Source: Cryptomeria japonica (Eukaryota; Streptophyta; Pinopsida; Cupressales; Cupressaceae). From it: a stretch of DNA of 64,000 bases. The translations under genes were made by a program, and so were the position numbers. The DNA is taken from positions 879,937,220 to 880,001,219 of the forward strand of contig NC_081409.1 of assembly GCF_030272615.1 (NCBI RefSeq). Reading direction: 5' to 3'. The notes beneath the pieces were generated by a model. It worked only from the letters and a program-made list of their open reading frames with translations, had not been told where the DNA came from and did no database searches. Below, in pieces: positions 23,479 to 34,036 of the stretch (positions are counted from its first letter, which is position 1; each line of letters starts with the position of its first letter).

Positions 23479-26453
23479 ATGGGAAAGAACAAGAGAGGAA
23501 TGATGGAACAACGAGATGCTCAAAAGAAAAGACAAAGGCAACATATGAAGAAATTGCGTGACATAAGAACAATGGGAGAAGAAGGTATGTCATCCTCAAC
23601 ATCTCAATTCGATTTACCAAACGAATATAATGCACCTAATGCAATTGAAGAAGAAACATTTGATAATTTACCGTTTGAACCTAATGCAATTGAAGAAGAA
23701 ACATTGATAATTTACCATTTGAACCTAATGTAATTGAAGAAGACACTACATTGAATAATCAATTAAATGATGAACATATTACACCTTCTCTACTTGATGA
23801 ATTAAATGTACATAATGCACCAATGTTAACACCTCCTAGAATCATTCGTAGGAAACCAAAGTATCTAATTGACATTGATGAGAATATATTGAAGTCAATG
23901 CCCAATAAAATGAATGAACAAACTTGTAGGAGAATGGTTAAAATAATATGGCAAAACTATTTTAAAAACATAAATCAAACTGCAAGATGTCAATTAATTG
24001 TTCAAATGATTAGAAATTTGAATTTTAGAGAGACAATGAAAATTCTAGGCCTAAGATCATCTAAAAAGTAACAGTGAAAGAACTATTGTTAGAAATCTAT
24101 TTGATGCATATCAATCTATTGGTTCAAAATCACGTAGTAAAGATTCTAATGCTACTCGACGTGTCATTACATCAACCATAATGAGCAAGAAAATAAAAAA
24201 AGATCATTTGATAAGCAAAACAAGTAAGTCATTAAATGTTAGTAGAACAACATTAAGTAAAGCATTAAAGAGGCGAGAACAAATAGAGGAACCTAACAAT
24301 AATTCTCTTTGGGCATTCTTGGGTAGACTACCACATAAAGACAAGGTTGTTGTAGATGCACTAAAAATATTAATTGAAATTTTTTGGCATGACAAAACAA
24401 GAGTATCACCTAACCAAACAGATGTTGTTAGAAGACAAATTGGGTCTAAAAATCGTGAGCCACATACGAAAAAATATTTGGATATGACTCAAAATAAATT
24501 TTATGAAAGATTCCTTCAGAAGTTTCCTCAAATAAAAATTTCTCAAAGATTTTTTGAAATAGGAAAACCTTTTTATATTAAGATTAATCATGTACGCACC
24601 ACGTGTTTTTGTAGGATGCATATTGAATTTTCCATGCATTGTGATATTTTTCATCATCTTTGTTCTACTTTGCACACTAACGATGTTTTGCAGGAATGTA
24701 ATATACAAGCACCTCCTAAGTCGGCAAGATAATTTATTTCAAGTGTGCTATGTAATAGACATGATGGTTGCATTTATTATAAGATTCCTTGTTTGGAAGG
24801 TTCTTTTTTTATATGTGGTGGTTTGCAATGTTTACCAAGATGCATACATTTGGAGAGCACACATAAAATTGGTACAAAACTAGTTTCTTTCAGAAAATAC
24901 AAGATAGTCACATATGGAGTTAAAGATGGAAAAAAATTGAAGAGATGTGAGCTAGTGAAAAATGATATATGTGTAGCTCAATTTATGAAAATGTTTCAAG
25001 AGAAACTAGTTTATGAGTACATAATGCATACACATAGAGCTCAATGGTTAGATGAGCAATTCCAGTTATGTAAGGACACATTTCCTCTTGGCACCATTGT
25101 CTCTATCGTTGATTTTGCTGAAAATTATACACTACAACCTCAAAATGAAGTGCAATCCATGTATTATCAGTCTACACAAGTTTCTATTTCTGTACACATA
25201 GCATTCATGCATGCATATGATAGCACAGAGGAGGATAGAAAGGTTGTAAGAGAGTATCACTTCTACATAAGTGATGATCGTACTCATTCATCGGAGTTTG
25301 TACAAGGATGCTTTAAAGTTTTCTATGATAGTTTAAGGGAAAGGAACATATGATACAACCAACACTTAATATGGTCAGATAATTGCACCGCACAATTCAA
25401 GAATGCAAGGATGTTTTATTGGTTGACAAGGATGCATGTGACAAGCAGTGTACAATTTTTTTGGAATTTCACTAAGGCTGGACATGGTAAGGGAGAGCAC
25501 GATAGTGTAGGAGCATGTGTGAAAAGAGCCCTAGCTAGGGAAGAATTGAAGTACGAAGGTGGTGCTGAGTTGGTAGATGCAAAAACAATTGTGTGATGGT
25601 GTAAGTCTACGATGGGTCCAAGTAATCCAAGTACGTAATTGGTTCGTAGATATTTTTGGTTGATCACTGAATCTAACATTGAAAACTATCTAGATTGTTC
25701 TATAGTTGCAGGATCGAGTGACATGCACTCATTTATGATTTCAAATTCAAGTTCACTGGTAATTTATACAAGACAAATGGTATGTTTTTTCTCTTCATGC
25801 ATGTATTATTTGTGGGAAGAATGTGAATCAGAAGAGTAGGTTGACAAATGGTCTTGTAGAATGTTGGTTCCCATTGATTCATATCAAATTCCCAAAGCAT
25901 TACAATTGAGCCAGATGGAGACATCAGTGGATTTTGACCATGTATCCAACCTAGTGGATTCATGTAACTTTTTGAGTTAATTTTTTTGCAAGTATTCTTT
26001 TTGGTTCATTTTGTTGTACATCATACTTTATTTTTGGTATTAATTAAGACTTTATAAAATGGAGGTCATGTGTATGCAGTTTTTGTAGAAGAGAACAATG
26101 AAGAAGGAACATATTACTATTTGTATCGTTGTGTTGAGCCTAAAAGAAAATTGACAACCATAGTCATTGATAGAGAGGGTATTGAGTACCCAATAGGGTC
26201 TGTTGTCGTGACAGGAACATGGCTTCGGAGATACCCTATCAAGAATTATGATGTTTAGTTGTTCGAGGACTTTGAAACACATAGACATATTCTTTGACAT
26301 TTCTCTAACCTTGTTGTTGCAACAAATATTCATTTGATGAAGTATCGTGGTAGACCTCATAACAAGATTTTATGGAAAGTTCATGAATGTGACCATGAGG
26401 CAATACTTGACACAATATGGGTTAAAGTCGATCCTGAAGGCTCACTTGATTGA
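23479..26453 (+). pseudogene. Transposase-like gene of Tn, unrecognised family, decayed
   Basis: An untranslated exon probably ends at 23258 and splices to 23462 (TTTAG acceptor), with the ATG at 23479; the frame would give about 950 residues. In order: a basic N-terminus; a 15-residue unit NAIEEETFDNLPFEP repeated from about 23638; a helix-turn-helix-like basic segment (24181-24280, LNVSRTTLSKALKRRE); a Cys/His-rich stretch (24590-24860); then a possible DDD catalytic core, VDFAEN (Asp 25111), WSDNCTAQFKNAR (Asp 25378), GHGKGEHDSVGACVKR (Asp 25501). An intron at 25964-26064 keeps the frame into a final module (VYAVFVEENNEEG to VDPEGSLD). Frameshifts near 23704 and 24070 and stops at 24730, 25351, 25594 and 25836 kill it. 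The catalytic assignment is inference. Confidence 0.7.
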
Positions 26454-26489
26454 TTCTACAGTTCAGAGTAGAATGATTTTGAGAATTTT

Positions 26490-26900
26490 GTATAAATCAT
26501 CGACGAATTGTTCTATATTCATTTTTTGTATATATAAATACCCATGAGCTGATTTTTACATGTTTAGGGGCATAATTTTGTATATTTAAGTGGCAATGAG
26601 CTGATTTGTACATATGTACATGCCAAATTTTGTATATTAAAATGGCGATGAGCTGAATCACACATATTGTAATGCCTAATTTTGTATAAAAGCCCATGAA
26701 ATGATTTGTATAGTAAAATGGCGATGAGCTGAATCACACATATTGTAATGCCAAATTTTATATAAAATCCCATGAGATGATTTGTAAGACAATTTTTTGT
26801 ATAATCAAATAGCCAAGAGCTGATTTGACCATATTTAGAGGCAAATTTTTGAATAATATGTGGCAATGTTTTGTGACTATTTTGTGTGTCAATGTTTTGT
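26490..26900. repeat. AT-rich minisatellite after the transposase-like gene
   Basis: Imperfect units of about 50-60 bp share TTTTGTATA, AATGGCRATGAGCTGA and ATTTGTACATAT; a GAATCACACATATTGTAATGCC segment occurs twice (about 26653 and 26732). It probably lies in the 3' untranslated or downstream region of the gene. Confidence 0.75.
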
Positions 26901-27061
26901 GACTATGTTTTGAGTATATGTGATGTGTCCCTAGTCAATAATGAGAATTCTTTCTTCTTGTATAATCATGGATAATTATTTGAGTCATTATCAGGTCATA
27001 GGGGTCATAGATTGAGACTAGATACAATTTGAGCAAAAATTGTCATTGTTGTCAAAAAAAT

Positions 27062-29720
27062 TGTCAAAAAAGTTGTCAAGCAACTTCTATATTGCATTGG
27101 TAGAGTATGACTCTCAAAGTTTTGGTGCTTTGGGATGCATGATAGGGGAATGCCTAGTGTAAACCTGCCCACCTGAACACGCTCGTGACATTGGTTTGTG
27201 CATACGACGAACCGAATCAATTCTAGCCAATCTTGTAACTTTTCCTTGTAAGCAACTGATAATTTTTGGAGTAGGCAAAAAAATGCTACTAATTGAAAAT
27301 GGCTCTGAGTCATTGAAAAATGAGATAGGACATCATAGAGGAGCCTCAAGCAACCCCACAAGATCAAACATAATGATCGTATGTGTCATGGATTGGAAGA
27401 AATAGTCTGTCAAATTTTGACAATTTTTTGGACTCAAGGCACTTGAGAGATCACACCGGTAGGGTATGACTTTCGATGTTCTAGTGCTTTGAGATGCACA
27501 AAAAAGGCATGCCTAGTGTAAACCTTCCCACCTAGATGTTCTCACGATGTCAATTTGTGCATACGACAAACTAAATCAATTCTAGACAATCTTGCGACTT
27601 TTCCTTGCAAGCAATTGACAAGTTTTGGAGCAGGCGAGAAAAATGCTACTAATTAAAAATGGCTCTGAGTCGTCAAAAATCGAGATAGACCATTATAGAG
27701 GAGCCTCATGTGACCCCATAGGATCAAACAGATTGACCGTATGTGTCATGGATTGGAAGAAACAGTCTATCAAATTTTGACAATTTTTTTGACTCAAGGC
27801 ACTTGAGAGATCGCACCGGTAGGGTATGACTCTCAACGGTCTGGTGCTTTGAGATGCATGATAGGGGCATTCCTAGCATAAACCTGCCCACCTAGATGCA
27901 CTCACGATGTTGGTTTGTGAATACGACAAACCGAATCAATTCTACCTAATCTTGCAACTTTTCCTTGCAAGTAATTGACAGTTTTTGGAGCAAGCAAAAA
28001 AATGCTACTAATTGAAAATGGCTCCGAGTCATCGAAAACAGAGATTGGCCATTGTAGAGGAGCCTCATGCAACCCCACGAGATCAAATAGATCAACCGTA
28101 TGTGTCGTGGATTGGAAGAAACAGTCTGTCAAATTTTGACAATTTTTTGGACTCAGGGCACTTGAGAGATCATACTGGTAGGGTATGACTCTTGATGTTC
28201 TGGTGCTTTGAGATGCACAATAGGGGCATGCCTAGCGTAAATCTGCCCACTTGGACACGCTCATGATGTGATTTTGTGCACAAGACAAACAAAATCAATT
28301 CTAGCCAATCTTGCAACTTTTCCTTGCAAGCAACTGACAATTTTTGGAGCAGGCAAAAAAATGCTACTAATTGAAAATGACTCCAATTCATCAAAAATCG
28401 AGATAGGACATTGTAGAGGAGGCTCACACAACCCCACAGGATCAAACAGATCAATCGTATGTGTCATGGATTGGAAGAGACAATCCATCAAATTTTGACA
28501 ATTGTTTGGACTCAGGGCACTTGAGAGATCGCACCGGTAGGGTATGACTCTCGATGTTCTGGTGCTTTGGGATGCATGATAGTGGCATGCCTAGTGTAAA
28601 CCTTCCCACTTGAATGGACTCACGATGAACATAATCAATTCTAGCCAATCTGGCAACTTTTCCTTGCGAGCAATTGATGGTTTTTGGAGCAGGCGAAAAA
28701 ATGCTACTAATTGAAAATAGCTCCGAGTCATCAAAAAATGAGATAGGCTATTGTAGAGGAGCCTCACACAACCCCACAAGATCATACAGATCAACCGTAT
28801 GTGTCATGGATTGGAAGAAATAGTCCGTCAAATTTTGACAATTTTTTGGACTTAGGGCACTTGAGAGATCGCACTGGTAGGGTATGACTCTCGACGTTCT
28901 GGTGCTTTGAGATGCATGACAGGGGCATTCCTACCGTAAACCTACCCATTCAGATGTGCTTGCCATGTTGATTTTTGCACACGATGAACATAATCAATTC
29001 TAGCCAATCTTGCAACTTTTCCTTGCAAGCAACTGACGGTTTTTGGAGCAGGCGAAAAAATGCTACTAATTGAAAATGGTTCTGAGTCATTGAAAATAGA
29101 GATAGGAAATTGTAGAGGATCCTCATGTGACCCCATGGGATCAAACAGATCAACCATATGTGTCATGGATTGGAAGAAACAGTCTGTCAAATTTTGACCA
29201 TTTTTTGGGTTCAGGGCACTTGAGAGATCGCACTAGTAGGGTTTGACTCTTGACGTTCTGGTGCTTTGGGATGCACGACAGGGGCATGCCTAGCATAAAC
29301 CTACCCACTTGAATGCACTCATGATGTCATTTTATGCACATGATGAACATAATCAATTCTAGCTAATCTTGCAACTTTTCCTTGCAAGCAACTGACAGTT
29401 TTTGGAGCAGGCCAAAAAATGCTACTAATTGAAAATAGCTCTGAGTCGTCGAAAACTGAGATAGGCCATTATAGAGGAGCCTCACCTGACCCCACGGGAT
29501 TAAACAGATTAACCATATGTGTCATGAATTGGAAGAAATAGTCTGTCAAATTTTGACAATTTTTTGGACTCGGGGCACTTGAGAGATTACACCGGTAGGG
29601 TATGACTCTCGATGTTTTGGTGCTTTGGGATGCACGACAGGGGCATGCCTAGCGTAAAATTTCTGACCCGGATGCATCGCGACATCGGTTTGTGCACACA
29701 ACGAACAAAATTTGACCATT
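27062..29720. repeat. 359-bp satellite array, seven to eight copies
   Basis: The anchor AGRGTATGAC recurs at 27102, 27461, 27821, 28180, 28539, 28879, 29238 (as AGGGTTTGAC) and 29597, giving steps of 359, 360, 359, 359, 340, 359 and 359. The short step reflects a 19-base loss near 28625, beside the CTCACGATGAACATAATC junction. Units include GCACTTGAGAGATC, TGCCTAGYGTAAACC, TTTTCCTTGCAAGCAA and GGATTGGAAGAAACAGTC. The minus strand of most units holds an open frame of about 76 codons with a shared protein sequence (SISSIFxPAPK.. LQGKVARLxRID), but no known domain. Confidence 0.95.
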
Positions 29721-29756
29721 GCGAGCGTGAGGGTGCTCTCGCACCAAACACATTGT

Positions 29757-30066
29757 TGTTTATATTCATATTGTCGATTTTTGTTGTTTATATTCATATT
29801 GTTAATTACATATGCAAATATTCATTTAAATTTATAAAAGGGCAGCCACCAAATACAACGAATACACAATAATGAACTGAATACAAGGAGTTTTGTAGGG
29901 TTAATTCAACATTTTAGAAATTTTATCAAATCATATTCCACGATTGCAATGTTTTATATCATATATTTTTGTTGTTTATATTCATATTGTTGATTACATA
30001 TGCAAATATTCATTTAAATTTATAAAAGGACAACCACAAAATACAACAAATACAAAATAATGAACT
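29757..30066. repeat. Duplicated segment beside the satellite
   Basis: About 110 bp at 29765-29875 (TTTATATTCATATTGTTRATT to AATAATGAACT) recurs at 29970-30066. It separates the satellite from the 3' end of the convergent gene. Confidence 0.8.
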
Positions 30067-30248
30067 CATTACACATTTATTGGATCGAATATCGATATTT
30101 ATATATATAAAAAAAGGCATGTCTGCCAAGTCAATACAAGTATTACAAAAATGTGGCATATGCCATGTCCAAATCGATATACAATAAAAATGTAGAATAT
30201 ATCTACATGTATTGGTCATTCTATGACCAAAACTAACACTATATGATC

Positions 30249-32867
30249 CTAAACTTGTGGTGGATCATCAAAATCAAGCCTCTTCGGTGCAGTACATGGC
30301 TCTATAGATGGCTGCAAAATCACAATTCAAAAGCCAAGTTAGAATTCTTTTGTAGAAAATAGTTCACAATTAACAATATAACTATGCATTTAACTTTAAT
30401 TCCTTTGCAATTGAAATGTAGATTACCTCATCAGCTGATCCAGGAGCTAATGTCTTTGCTCTCCTCTCCTTGTCACTCTTAGGAATTTTCTTGAAGACAT
30501 ACTTAAATGGATCCACGTTATGGTTGTACTACGATGGAGTCTATTGTAGATTAAATATACAATTAATACAATGTACTAACATAAATATATCAAAAACACT
30601 TAAAAGCTATAATATAGAGAACAATGACGTACCTGTGCCTGAGATGCTTCTCCAATGGATCGAGGATGGCTCACCATCAATGTAGAAACTATTGCTATTA
30701 CCTATACAAAAAATGTACAAAGATTAAATACAATTAATATAATGATAAGTATTGAAGGTTAAAAACAATTAATTTTACATATCAAACAAAAGTGTATCGG
30801 ATCCTGAGATGCTTCTCCAGTGCGAGGAGGGTTTGCCATTGATGAAATAGGTATGGATATTTCCTGTATGAAAAAATTATAAGATTATAATATATCACAA
30901 GTTCACATGTACGCGTGCATATAATCATGAAATCAAGAAAATAAAGTAGAGATACATACCTCCGCCCTCTCTTGATCTGTGGGTGAATCAAGTGCATTCA
31001 ACATATCCACAAAGCTCAAGGGTTGCTATACATGTAAAATAGACAAAAAACACTAATCAATCTACAAACCCCAACTAATACTTGATTTCAACATTTTCAA
31101 ACAATTGTACAACTAAAAATGTGTTCAATTACCTTCTTCACACGTTTTGGCATCTTCGAGGAATTCTTTTTCTTAGGATGAGCCCTAGACGCAGAGGGGG
31201 TGCCCTAAAAACACAAAATTAACATGAGATATTAGTACAGATAATAAATTAAACATAATTTTAAAAATCTAAAATGAAATGACTTGCATATTCCATCAAA
31301 ACAATACATAAAAAGAGTTGTACAAAATATGATACCTTATAGCCTTGTAGGCCAAAATCGATCGCTAAGAACATGATGTCATCAATCTGGGACATTTCAT
31401 CCCCTGTCAACACCTACAAACCAGAAATTGGACCAAGCATTAAAGATAGTTAGTATATCTTGTATTTTTCTGAATTCAAAGTGTACTATTCTATTTTAAC
31501 ATGTTACAAAATTTATACCTCAGGCATCAAAGTTGCAGCTATGGTAACTGGGGGTGGTGTATGGGATACTGCTACTGTATCCTGAAATGCATATTATTTG
31601 TCTCAATTTAAATCGATGTATAATTGAAAATTAATTTATGTAATTACAAATTTAAAGTGAATGACAAATAAAATGTCATTAATTCAAATCAACACACCTA
31701 TGTCTATGGCTCATGGGTAAACACCATGTCCATCAACTCATCTGTCAGCACGACATCCTCAACCATGTGAGCCTGACATCTACAACTGCAAATCGTGCAC
31801 AAATGATATGAGTATCCATCTGCACTGGCTGCATCATCTATCCCCGAGCATATCCCCGAGCAATTGACAAACATATGCTCGATGGGATCTCTGTCGCCCT
31901 CTAACGGCTCATCATCCAATACAATAGGGTGTGCTAATGACGTCCTATGCTGGAGGATGGCACCAGTCAATGTTGTGGCTGCCTAAAGAGTCTGTAGCTC
32001 CATCGACTCTTTCAGCTCTAATGGGACAACCTAATGCACCTTGGGTTTGGGTGCTAGGGGGTGGCGACTCTCCACGGCTAATCGCCTATGGGCTCCAGGT
32101 CTATCTTGGGCAGAGCCACCACCTCTACCATGAAACTCTCTCATGTCAAAATAGTTTGGCCGCACATTGAGCACAAACTCACAATATATTTTTCTCAAAA
32201 AATATAATGGCACCTCATAATTATTACAAGGTGCATCATCAAAGACCATCCACCACCTCTGCCAAAAAAGATTCTTCATCTGCACTTTGGTACACCAATG
32301 TATGGGAAGCCTCTTTGCATTAAGAGGTAATGACTGACTAGTTTTGGGATCAACAAAAAGGGCACATATTTGTTGTTTAGAAATACCTTTTTTTACTCCA
32401 TTGTATGATTTCCCATTGGCATAGAATTGACAACACCTATCCCTAAAGCTTCCCCATTTGGTAATTTCTATGGAAACAACTATGGCACCACTAGCTAATG
32501 TTTCTAGGCTAGTGGCGAGGGATTGATGATGGTCAAGTTTAGAAGTTTTCAATTTTACAATTAGTTTGTTGATTTTAGACGTATTTTGTCCTAATTGATT
32601 AATTAATTCTTCTTGTGTTTTGGCTGTGCGGTCAAAACGAGGAATTGGGGGTTGTTCTTGTGTTTTTTCAGGAGGTGCATTTGGTTGTTCTTGTGGGTTT
32701 TCAAGAGGTGCATTTGGTTGTTCTTGTTCTGGATTAGAAGAATCTAGTTTTTGAAATAAAAAATAAAAAAACCTAATCAAAATTAATGAAATTAAATTCA
32801 AAATGTAAAACAAATTGCATAAACTAGAAAGAAAGACAAAATAAACAAAAACTAACCTTGATCCATA
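30249..32867 (-). pseudogene. Ten-exon second gene of Tn, function unknown
   Basis: Splice signals define a coherent minus-strand gene. Exon 1 is 32867-32858 (ATG GAT CAA G), exon 2 is 32743-31698, followed by 31581-31519, 31413-31336, 31204-31133, 31025-30960, 30863 to about 30805, 30701-30633, 30540-30427 and 30311-30249 ending in TAG. After exon 1 every measurable exon is a multiple of three, all in phase 0. The protein, about 545 residues, has a Gln/Pro repeat (EQPNAP, EQPNAPPE) near the start, a possible coiled coil, a central block WQRWWMVFDDAPCNNYEV, and a basic KKKNSSKMPKRVKK segment that could be a nuclear signal. Exons 7 and 8 look duplicated (GEASQ). Five TAG codons (four in exon 2, one in exon 9) and a weak donor after exon 7 suggest decay. 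By position it may be the DNA-binding accessory protein of Tn; that is inference. Confidence 0.65.
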
Positions 32868-32992
32868 GAATGGAGGACAAATCTAGCACCCCATTTGCGG
32901 TTTAGGTGAGAAAATGGGGAAAAAACAAAGTTAAAAACGCGATTTATGGGTAAATGAGACCCTTTTTTTTTAAAACTTTTTTTACCAGGCAC
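32868..32992. other. Probable promoter and 5' leader of the second Tn gene
   Basis: This short region lies between the start codon of the minus-strand gene and the right subterminal motif cluster. I see no certain TATA box. Binding of an element protein to the adjacent motifs could control this promoter. Confidence 0.3.
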
Positions 32993-33194
32993 CACGTACA
33001 TGGTTTTATTTGGATTATTAGCGTGTACGTACTCATTTTCCTATAAGCAGTGCGTATGCACTCATTTTCCTAGGAGTAGCGCATACGCACTCATTTTGCT
33101 AAAAGCAGCGCGTATGCGCTACCTTTTCTAGGCTTGAGAAGAACAAACCTAAGCGCGTACGCGAGAATTTGAAATTTTAAAACCGCGTATGCAC
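32993..33194 (-). repeat. Right subterminal motif cluster of Tn
   Basis: Seven motifs recur roughly every 30 bp (two wider gaps): CACGTACA (32993), GCGTGTACGT (33021), TGCGTATGCA (33051), GCGCATACGCAC (33079), GCGCGTATGCGCT (33108), AGCGCGTACGCG (33152) and CCGCGTATGCAC (33183). Several are near-perfect palindromes. The same core occurs in the left arm. Confidence 0.75.
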
Positions 33195-33223
33195 TGCTTG
33201 TTTTTCCAAAAAAATTTTGGGTG

Positions 33224-33262
33224 GTGTCCACTTTTTTGACCACCATCTTTGTGCATAAACCC
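33224..33262 (-). repeat. Right terminal inverted repeat of Tn
   Basis: Its reverse complement reads GGGTTTA, TGCACAAAGATGGTGGT, a C plus A-run and GTGGACAC, matching the left end at 19080-19128. Confidence 0.85.
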
Positions 33263-33263
33263 G

Positions 33264-34030
33264 TGTATTTGAATGGATTGAGATGGAACATATAGGAAGA
33301 GATGAGTTTTTTATGTCCACAACCAGTACACAAGTGCTATCAACTAGCACTTAAAGTGGAAGAGAAGATTAAGAAAAAACAAGAACAAAGCAACAGAGGT
33401 AGAGGTAGGGGTAGAGATGGTAGAGGCCATAGAGGCAGTTTTGGGGGAAGAAGCATAGATCAACAATCCCAAGGAGAGTCTAAAATTATAGAGAAAAGTG
33501 GGGATTCTTAGAGCAAACCCAACTATAGGGGTAGGGGATCAAGCAACTCAAGTAGGGGTAGATCTAATGGACCAGGGAGAGGGTCCTACTTCTCAACCAT
33601 GAAGTGCTATAACTGTCACATGTTGGGCCACCATGCCTATAGATTCCCAGAGAAGCCTAGTTCATCCTATGGTGGTGAGAAGAGGGTAAACTATGTTCAG
33701 GAAGATGGAAGTAATACCAAAACTTCAGCATTGAATTTAGCTTCAGAAGATGGTGAGAGTTTAATGATCAAGAGAGTGTTAATGAAGAAGCTACACAGTA
33801 AAGAGGTCTCACAGAGAAGAGCATTGTTCAGGATTAAGTGTAAAATCATGGGAAAGGTGTGCAAGGTGATCATAGGTTCAGGATCCACAAATAACATCAT
33901 ATTAGAAGAAGCAGTAAGCAAATTGAAACTACCTAGGACACAACACAAGGAGCCATACAAAGTAACATGGTTAAACAAGGGATAACACGTGATAGTAAAT
34001 GAGCAAGTCTGGGTAGATTTCCACATAGGT
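33264..34030 (+). pseudogene. Element A gag C-terminus and protease
   Basis: The gag resumes after Tn with YLNGLRWNI and a TAG where Gln fits. A Gly/Arg-rich tail follows (33395-33450) and a zinc knuckle at 33605-33646 reads CYNCHMLGHHAYRF, with Phe replacing the last Cys. The protease site reads IIGSGS at 33872-33889; the catalytic Asp is changed to Gly by one base. The stop at about 33983 splits the protease from what follows. Both metal binding and proteolysis would be lost. Confidence 0.88.
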
Positions 34031-34036
34031 TAATAC

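Larger units (their letters stand above)
19080..33263. mobile_element. Large two-gene DNA transposon of unrecognised family ('Tn')
   Basis: The insert sits inside the gag of element A. Its two ends are inverted repeats that share TGCACAAAGATGGTGGT and then GTGGACAC. Clusters of near-palindromic GCGTAYGC-type motifs spaced about 30 bp lie just inside both ends. It carries a plus-strand transposase-like gene (23479-26453) and a convergent, ten-exon minus-strand gene (30249-32867). A three-base target duplication is likely but degraded: GGT at 19077-19079 against TGT at 33264-33266, which restores the gag codons; GTG on both sides is an alternative if the left end is 19081. Three-base duplications occur in CACTA and PIF/Harbinger elements, but the ends begin GGGT and the protein matches neither as far as I can tell. 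Confidence 0.8.

Noticed and set aside
27062-29720. A CRISPR-like array
   Set aside because: Units are 359 bp and similar along their whole length, with no short repeat and unique spacer pattern, in a plant genome.
27005-29797. Separate small genes of 65-120 codons
   Set aside because: They repeat at 359-bp steps with the satellite unit and have no known domain. I report the shared frame as an observation only.
19089-33253. Assignment of Tn to CACTA because CACAAAG occurs in both ends
   Set aside because: The inverted repeat continues outward beyond CAC to GGGT, the 3-bp flanks at that position differ (GTG and CAT), and the protein lacks a recognised CACTA transposase.
19083-33258. TAA target duplication of a Harbinger element
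   Set aside because: TAA lies on both sides of TGCACAAAG, but the inverted repeat continues past it and the gag reading frame is better explained by a 3-bp site at the GGGT ends.
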